A stretch of 9,665 nt of DNA, taken from positions 1-9,665 of the forward strand of contig JAGRBY010000246.1 in assembly GCA_020433835.1 (NCBI GenBank), in the 5' to 3' direction. The translations under genes and the position numbers were made by a program. Shown in pieces: positions 6,265-9,665 of this stretch (positions are counted from its first letter, which is position 1; each line of letters opens with the position of its first letter). Source of the DNA: Anaerolineae bacterium. Its GTDB lineage: Bacteria; Chloroflexota; Anaerolineae; 4572-78; J111. The notes below the pieces were generated by a model. The model had not been told where the DNA came from. It saw nothing but the letters and a program-made list of their open reading frames with translations, and searched no databases.

Positions 6265-6603
6265 ATGCCAATTTACGAATATGCTTGCTCAAACTGTGGT
6301 GTTACTTTTGAGAAACGCCAAGGCTTCAATGACGCGCCAGCAACCACTTATGAAAATTGTCCTCACAACCAAGAAGGCTGTCAGATTCAGCGGTTAATCT
6401 CCAACCCAGCCATTGTTTTTAAAGGCAGTGGTTTTTATATCAATGACAGCCGTGATCATAAGAACGGAAAAAACGGTACCACCAAAAAGACAGCTACGGA
6501 AACCAAAACAGAAACCACTGCTGAAACGAAGTCTGAAGCGAAATCAGAAACGAAGTCTGAAACAAAATCAGAAAGCAAAGAAACGACCAAATCTTCTGAT
6601 TAG
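6265..6603 (+). CDS. FmdB-family zinc-ribbon protein with charged repeat tail
   Basis: A 112-residue protein. Residues 1-60 are the FmdB-type regulatory zinc ribbon: it opens with MPIYEYACSNCG, where C8 and C11 form the first Zn knuckle, and the second pair is C32 and C39. The second knuckle is C-x6-C instead of the usual C-x2-C, seemingly through an insertion (HNQEGC). The segment SNPAIVFKGSGFYIND (46-61) is the typical end of the domain. Residues 62-112 are a disordered Lys/Glu/Thr/Ser tail with repeated KSET units, a common but variable feature of the family. Function is not established; members are called putative regulators without proven DNA targets. GGAG (6253-6256) fixes the start. 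A strong terminator follows. Confidence 0.88.
   Translation: MPIYEYACSNCGVTFEKRQGFNDAPATTYENCPHNQEGCQIQRLISNPAIVFKGSGFYINDSRDHKNGKNGTTKKTATETKTETTAETKSEAKSETKSETKSESKETTKSSD
6523..6570 (+). repeat. Two tandem 24-bp units in the FmdB tail
   Basis: Units 6523-6546 and 6547-6570 match at 22 of 24 positions, and a partial third unit follows (6571-6579). They encode the ETKSEAKS/ETKSETKS repeats. The period is a multiple of three, so copy-number changes would lengthen or shorten the tail without a frameshift. Confidence 0.8.
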
Positions 6604-6696
6604 ACAGCGAGAACCTGCCTTATCACTCTTTAACAAAGTAGTAGGGTGGTTTTTGGTTGTTTTATAGCGTCTGTTTTTTATAAATAGTTCACGATC

Positions 6697-6724
6697 GTCC
6701 GGCTATGGCCGGACTTTTGCTTTT
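6697..6724 (+). terminator. Terminator of the FmdB-type gene
   Basis: A 7-bp GC-only stem GTCCGGC/GCCGGAC (6697-6703 with 6708-6714) with a TATG loop is followed by TTTTGCTTTT (6715-6724). It is 94 bases after the stop. It is oriented for plus-strand transcription; no T run is seen on the other strand. Confidence 0.8.
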
Positions 6725-6827
6725 AATTGACTCGGCGTAAAATCTCCCCTATCATATCTTCAGCGTCTTTTTCACCAAATTTATAGACACGAAAATACGT
6801 GATGGGCACTTCTGCTACGAAGTATGG
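6723..6827 (-). pseudogene. Possible C-terminal remnant of a lost gene
   Basis: On the minus strand an open frame of 34 codons ends in TAA (6725-6723) and reads in natural-looking protein style: PYFVAEVPITYFRVY, then KFGEKDAEDMIGEILRRVN. The codon just upstream is an in-frame TAA (6830-6828). There is no start codon with a ribosome site; an in-frame GTG at 6809 lacks one. The amphipathic charged ending resembles the last helix of a real protein, so it may be the tail of a gene otherwise lost by deletion or insertion of the repeat DNA beside it. A 34-codon frame can occur by chance, and I do not recognise the family. Confidence 0.3.
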
Positions 6828-6876
6828 TTACCGTAGGTAAAACCACCTCGACACGCAATGGATACGTGATTATCGC
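6786..6876. repeat. Degenerate repeat region A with direct repeats and GTGATTATCGC
   Basis: GACACG...ATACGTGAT occurs twice (6786-6803 and 6850-6870), differing by one base and a 3-base insertion. CTACG (6815-6819) pairs with CGTAG (6832-6836). GTGATTATCGC (6866-6876) is one base from the palindrome flanking the hairpin elements at 3631-3761 and 9302-9396. GGATAC just before it is also found beside the right arm of the latter. TTACCGTAGGTA (6828-6839) nearly matches the reverse complement of that element's centre. It looks like a decayed relative. The rest of 6604-6922 holds a terminator and a possible gene remnant but no convincing gene. Confidence 0.45.
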
Positions 6877-6922
6877 CTAAAATCCTATAACTGCTATTGC
6901 TGTACTTGCCCAACAAATTATT

Positions 6923-9274
6923 ATGTCAACACATCGTACCATTCATTCAAAAATATTAAACCTTCGCCTGGCACTCAACAGTTTTCCAATTCTTTCGCAA
7001 AAAATTCGGCAGCGTATGCGGCAGGAACTTTTTGTGAGGGGCATTATCGCTCCCAATGTATTTGAGGAAGAAGTTGAGTTAAAAGCCATTGAGTCACAAA
7101 AAATGGAGGGACTAAGCGATCCGTTTTATCAGGAGTCGGAAGAAATTTGGCAAAAACGCTTGGCCCATGTAAGAGATAACCTCACCGATTTTTACTTTGC
7201 CTATAATCTGCCTCAATCCCTCTTTGAAGAAATTGTCGAAAGTGCCGTCAATGAAAACCGAAACGGCCAGCCCAGCAAGGTTGTGCTGGCCTTTAACCCA
7301 GAATTAACGCCGTGGAATTTACTTTTTGCCCAGGCTGAAAAATATGCGGCCTATCCGCCCGAACTGTACGAAAATGTAAAACACCATCTTATGTCTATCG
7401 TGGTGGTACTTATTAAAGGGTTGGTTAGCGATCATCTGGCCTTTGTGCACGTGGCCCGCAAATTTATTACGATTTTCGATTTGAGAGAGATTCGTGTTCA
7501 TCGCATTGGACGAGGCAAAATCGGCGGCAAAGCGGCCGGGATGATTTTAGCCTACAATATTCTTGATCGGCCGGAGATGGAAGACGAAGTCGATTTAAGC
7601 AGCTACATTGCGCTGCCTGAAACCCACTTTCTAGGCAGCGATGTGTATTACAACTTCAAAGAAATCAATAATTTTGAACAGTTTTCAAGCCAAAAATATC
7701 TTACCCGGGAAGAGATTGAGCGAGAATATCCGCGTATTCTCAAAGCTTACTTATCCGGCAATTTCCCCAAAGATATTACCCAAAAACTTCAAGATTTATT
7801 AGAAGACCTGGGCAACTGTCCAATCATCGTGCGTTCATCGAGTTTATTGGAAGACAACTTTGGCAGCTCATTTGCCGGCAAATATGACAGTTATTTTTTA
7901 GCCAACCAAGGCACGCTCGATGAAAACGTAAAAGCCCTTATTGAAGCCATTATAAAAATTTACGCCAGCGTACTCACACCTGATGCGCTTTTTTACCGGC
8001 AAATTCACGGCCTTGATGATTATGATGAGCGGATGGCTATTCTTATCCAAAAAGTGCAGGGCAAACAGTATGGCAACTACTTTTTTCCTATGCTGGCCGG
8101 GGTGGGTTTTAGCCGCAATCCATTTATTTGGAACAGCAAACTACGCCGCGAGGACGGCTTTTTGCGCATTGTGCTTGGTTTGGGGACACGAGCTGTTGAC
8201 CGTGTATCACAAGATTATCCACGAATGATCGGGCTGAGTCATCCTCAAATTAGGCCGGAGAAAAACTCAAGAGATATTATTCGCTATTCGCAGCAGTTTG
8301 TGGATGTGATTGACTTAGAAGGCGGTGTTTTAAAGTCAGTGCCCGTTTCCAAAGTGTTGTCAACAGATTTTTCGGGGTTTCAGTACTTTGCTTCAGTGGA
8401 TGAGGGGGATTATGTCAAACCGATCTTTTCGCTTGGCAGCGAAATTCCTCCGGAGAATTTGATTCTCACGTTTGACAACCTACTCAAAAATACCGATTTT
8501 GTAAAAATTATGAAAACGATTTTGAAGAAATTAGAGCGTCATTATCGACGTCCGGTAGATATTGAGTTTACAGTGGAGTTAATTCCGGGTTACCCCAAAC
8601 CCGGTTTCAAAATTTACTTATTGCAGTGTCGCCCGCTGAGTAATCGCGATTGGGACCCCAATATTGTGGTACCCCAAACTATCCCCAAAGACAAGCAAGT
8701 GTTTTCATCAAATCATATCGTTCCTCAAGGCGTTGTCGACAAAATAAAATATATTATTTATATCGACCCGCGACGTTATATTCAAACCCATGATAACGCC
8801 ACACGGCTTGAATTGGCTCGCATTGTAGGACGTCTCAACAAACAGCTTGAAGGTGAGGTATTTATCCTGATGGGGCCAGGGCGATGGGGCAGCTCCAACC
8901 CTGATTTAGGCGTAAAAATATCGTATGCCGATATTTATAACACCCGGATGCTCATTGAAATTGCGATTCCGCGCAACGGTGCCAACCCGGAGCTATCCTA
9001 TGGAACCCACTTCTTTCAGGATTTGGTCGAAACAAATATATTCCCTCTGGCCCTTTTTCCTGAAGATGAGACGACAGTTTTCAACGACCAATTTTTCGAC
9101 CAAGCGCCTAACAAGTTAGCCAACTTTCTTCCAAACGACAGCAATTTTGCCGATTACATCAAAGTCATCGATGTATCACAAATGAGCCAGGGTAAACTGC
9201 TACGGGTCGTTATGAACGCCGAGCAGAGCGAAGCACTGGCATACTTAACCCGTTATGAGGATCACGAACTCTAA
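6923..9274 (+). CDS. PEP/pyruvate-binding (PPDK-N) domain protein lacking the phospho-His domain
   Basis: A 783-residue soluble protein. The middle (about 190-575) is the ATP-grasp-like nucleotide/pyruvate-binding domain of pyruvate phosphate dikinase and PEP synthase: GRGKIGGKAAGM (196-207), IIVRSSSLLED (301-311) with FGSSFAGKYDSYF (313-325), and the closing VDIEFTVE (545-552) and YLLQCRPL (565-572). The swivelling phospho-histidine domain (GGxTSHAA motif) and the PEP TIM barrel are absent. The last 200 residues form a separate conserved-looking module with GPGRWGSSNPDLGVKISYAD (651-670). The first 190 residues are helical and unassigned. It should therefore not be called PEP synthase or PPDK; a phosphotransferase on another acceptor, or a regulatory role, is possible. 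No Shine-Dalgarno precedes ATG 6923, and I see no better start (M32 also lacks one). TATAAC at 6886-6891 might be a -10 with a short leader. Confidence 0.85.
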   Translation: MSTHRTIHSKILNLRLALNSFPILSQKIRQRMRQELFVRGIIAPNVFEEEVELKAIESQKMEGLSDPFYQESEEIWQKRLAHVRDNLTDFYFAYNLPQSLFEEIVESAVNENRNGQPSKVVLAFNPELTPWNLLFAQAEKYAAYPPELYENVKHHLMSIVVVLIKGLVSDHLAFVHVARKFITIFDLREIRVHRIGRGKIGGKAAGMILAYNILDRPEMEDEVDLSSYIALPETHFLGSDVYYNFKEINNFEQFSSQKYLTREEIEREYPRILKAYLSGNFPKDITQKLQDLLEDLGNCPIIVRSSSLLEDNFGSSFAGKYDSYFLANQGTLDENVKALIEAIIKIYASVLTPDALFYRQIHGLDDYDERMAILIQKVQGKQYGNYFFPMLAGVGFSRNPFIWNSKLRREDGFLRIVLGLGTRAVDRVSQDYPRMIGLSHPQIRPEKNSRDIIRYSQQFVDVIDLEGGVLKSVPVSKVLSTDFSGFQYFASVDEGDYVKPIFSLGSEIPPENLILTFDNLLKNTDFVKIMKTILKKLERHYRRPVDIEFTVELIPGYPKPGFKIYLLQCRPLSNRDWDPNIVVPQTIPKDKQVFSSNHIVPQGVVDKIKYIIYIDPRRYIQTHDNATRLELARIVGRLNKQLEGEVFILMGPGRWGSSNPDLGVKISYADIYNTRMLIEIAIPRNGANPELSYGTHFFQDLVETNIFPLALFPEDETTVFNDQFFDQAPNKLANFLPNDSNFADYIKVIDVSQMSQGKLLRVVMNAEQSEALAYLTRYEDHEL

Positions 9275-9301
9275 AGGACGTACTTATGGATTAGAGTTGG
9301 C

Positions 9302-9396
9302 TGGATGTGAGGTGATAATCGCTTTATACCGTATGGTAACCAAAATTTTATGCTACCTACGGTTAAGAAAGCAAAAGTGATTATCACCCGTATCCA
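9302..9396. repeat. 95-bp imperfect inverted repeat (hairpin element B)
   Basis: From outside in, the following pair: TGGAT/ATCCA (9302-9306 with 9392-9396), a perfect 10-bp GGTGATAATC/GATTATCACC (9311-9320 with 9379-9388), GCTTT/AAAGC (9321-9325 with 9368-9372), ACCGTA/TACGGT (9328-9333 with 9358-9363) and GGTA/TACC (9335-9338 with 9354-9357). An AT-rich loop is left in the middle. The palindrome GTGATWATCRC is present in both arms (9312-9322 and 9377-9387). The element sits 27 bases after the stop of the PPDK-N gene and before its terminator, so it would be transcribed as a long 3' UTR hairpin. Confidence 0.75.
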
Positions 9397-9434
9397 ATAC
9401 TATCTGCTGAAGAGAGCTTACAGTGGAAATTTTG

Positions 9435-9465
9435 AAAGATCTCTTTCATAAAGAGATCTTTTTTT
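9435..9465 (+). terminator. Strong terminator after the PPDK-N gene
   Basis: A perfect 12-bp stem AAAGATCTCTTT/AAAGAGATCTTT (9435-9446 with 9450-9461) has a 3-base CAT loop. It runs into seven T (9459-9465). It ends plus-strand transcription before the convergent response regulator gene. On the minus strand only a weak U stretch follows, so it is mainly one-directional. Confidence 0.9.
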
Positions 9466-9491
9466 CGTAAAGACAGTTGCAGCATTACCCA

Positions 9492-9665
9492 TTAAATGCG
9501 TAATTCGTAGCCTTGTCCACGACGCGTCAGAATCATTTCCGGGATGCGCGGATTATCTTCGATTTTTTGGCGCAACCAGCAGATATGTACATCTAACGTT
9601 CGGGTATCACCCAGATACTCCGTGTTCCAGACTTCCTGCATGAGATCGCTGCGGCTAACAACTTT
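9492..9665 (-). CDS. OmpR/PhoB-family response regulator, C-terminal end (partial)
   Basis: The last 57 codons of a gene that enters from beyond the right edge. The frame is open to the final base of the window. The protein reads as the second half of the winged-helix DNA-binding domain of OmpR/PhoB response regulators: SRSDLMQEVWNTEYLGDTRT (helix and loop), then LDVHICWLRQKIEDNP (recognition helix), and the wing hairpin ILTRRGQGYELRI at the C-terminus. The classic ending is RGxGYRL/F; here it is RGQGYEL. The receiver domain, partner kinase and targets lie outside the window. The gene converges on the PPDK-N gene, so the two are neighbours but not cotranscribed. Confidence 0.9.
   Translation of the reverse strand, partial: KVVSRSDLMQEVWNTEYLGDTRTLDVHICWLRQKIEDNPRIPEMILTRRGQGYELRI

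Noticed and set aside
6723..6809. Complete small gene starting at GTG 6809 on the minus strand
   Set aside because: No ribosome site or promoter is visible and it has only 28 codons; a remnant or chance frame is more likely.
6923..9274. PEP synthase or pyruvate phosphate dikinase
   Set aside because: Only the nucleotide-binding domain is present; the phospho-histidine motif and the PEP-binding barrel are missing.
1..9665. Mobile element, phage, defence system, CRISPR array or tRNA/rRNA gene
   Set aside because: No transposase, integrase, nuclease or toxin-like frame, regularly spaced repeats or tRNA-like fold was seen on either strand; other long frames overlap real genes in a different frame and do not read as protein.

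Overview
The window is about 9.7 kb of bacterial chromosome with moderate to slightly low GC. It holds eight protein genes: seven complete and one cut by the right edge. There is also one possible gene remnant and an unusual amount of palindromic intergenic DNA. I see no rRNA, tRNA, CRISPR array, transposase or phage gene. Shine-Dalgarno sites (GGGAG, AAAGGAG), sigma70-type promoter boxes and hairpin-plus-T terminators are ordinary bacterial ones. The gene mix suggests an environmental bacterium, and my best guess is Chloroflexota (Anaerolineae-like): phasin-like proteins, NrnA-type DHH phosphoesterase, an FmdB zinc ribbon with a charged tail, a winged-helix/AAA+ ATPase and a stand-alone PPDK-N-type protein. 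That assignment rests on remembered family resemblance, not a search, and is weak.

Layout, left to right. Two small helical proteins (87-512 and 943-1416) look like polyhydroxyalkanoate (PHA) granule phasins or PhaE-like proteins. They are separated by 430 bp of non-coding DNA with a C-rich, G-poor tract and a perfect 15-bp hairpin. The coenzyme A gene coaD (1461-1973) follows. It converges on a minus-strand AAA+ ATPase gene (2117-3517), and back-to-back terminators lie between them. The ATPase gene diverges from an amidase gene (3794-5092), which is followed after 27 nt by a DHH phosphoesterase gene of the NrnA type (5120-6097). A separately promoted FmdB zinc-ribbon gene (6265-6603) ends at a terminator. 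After 320 bp of mixed non-coding DNA comes a large PEP/pyruvate-binding-domain protein (6923-9274). It converges on the C-terminal end of an OmpR/PhoB-type response regulator gene (9492-9665).

The genes are mostly independent housekeeping or accessory units; amidase-nrnA is the only clear operon-like pair. The least explained material is intergenic. Two long hairpin elements (3631-3761 and 9302-9396) and a degenerate third region (6786-6876) share an odd palindrome, GTGAT(A/T)ATC(A/G)C. This points to a dispersed inverted-repeat family or a shared operator. A 40-bp loop-free palindrome after coaD contains a LacI/CcpA-like operator core. A 34-codon minus-strand reading frame at 6723-6827 reads like the tail of a lost gene.
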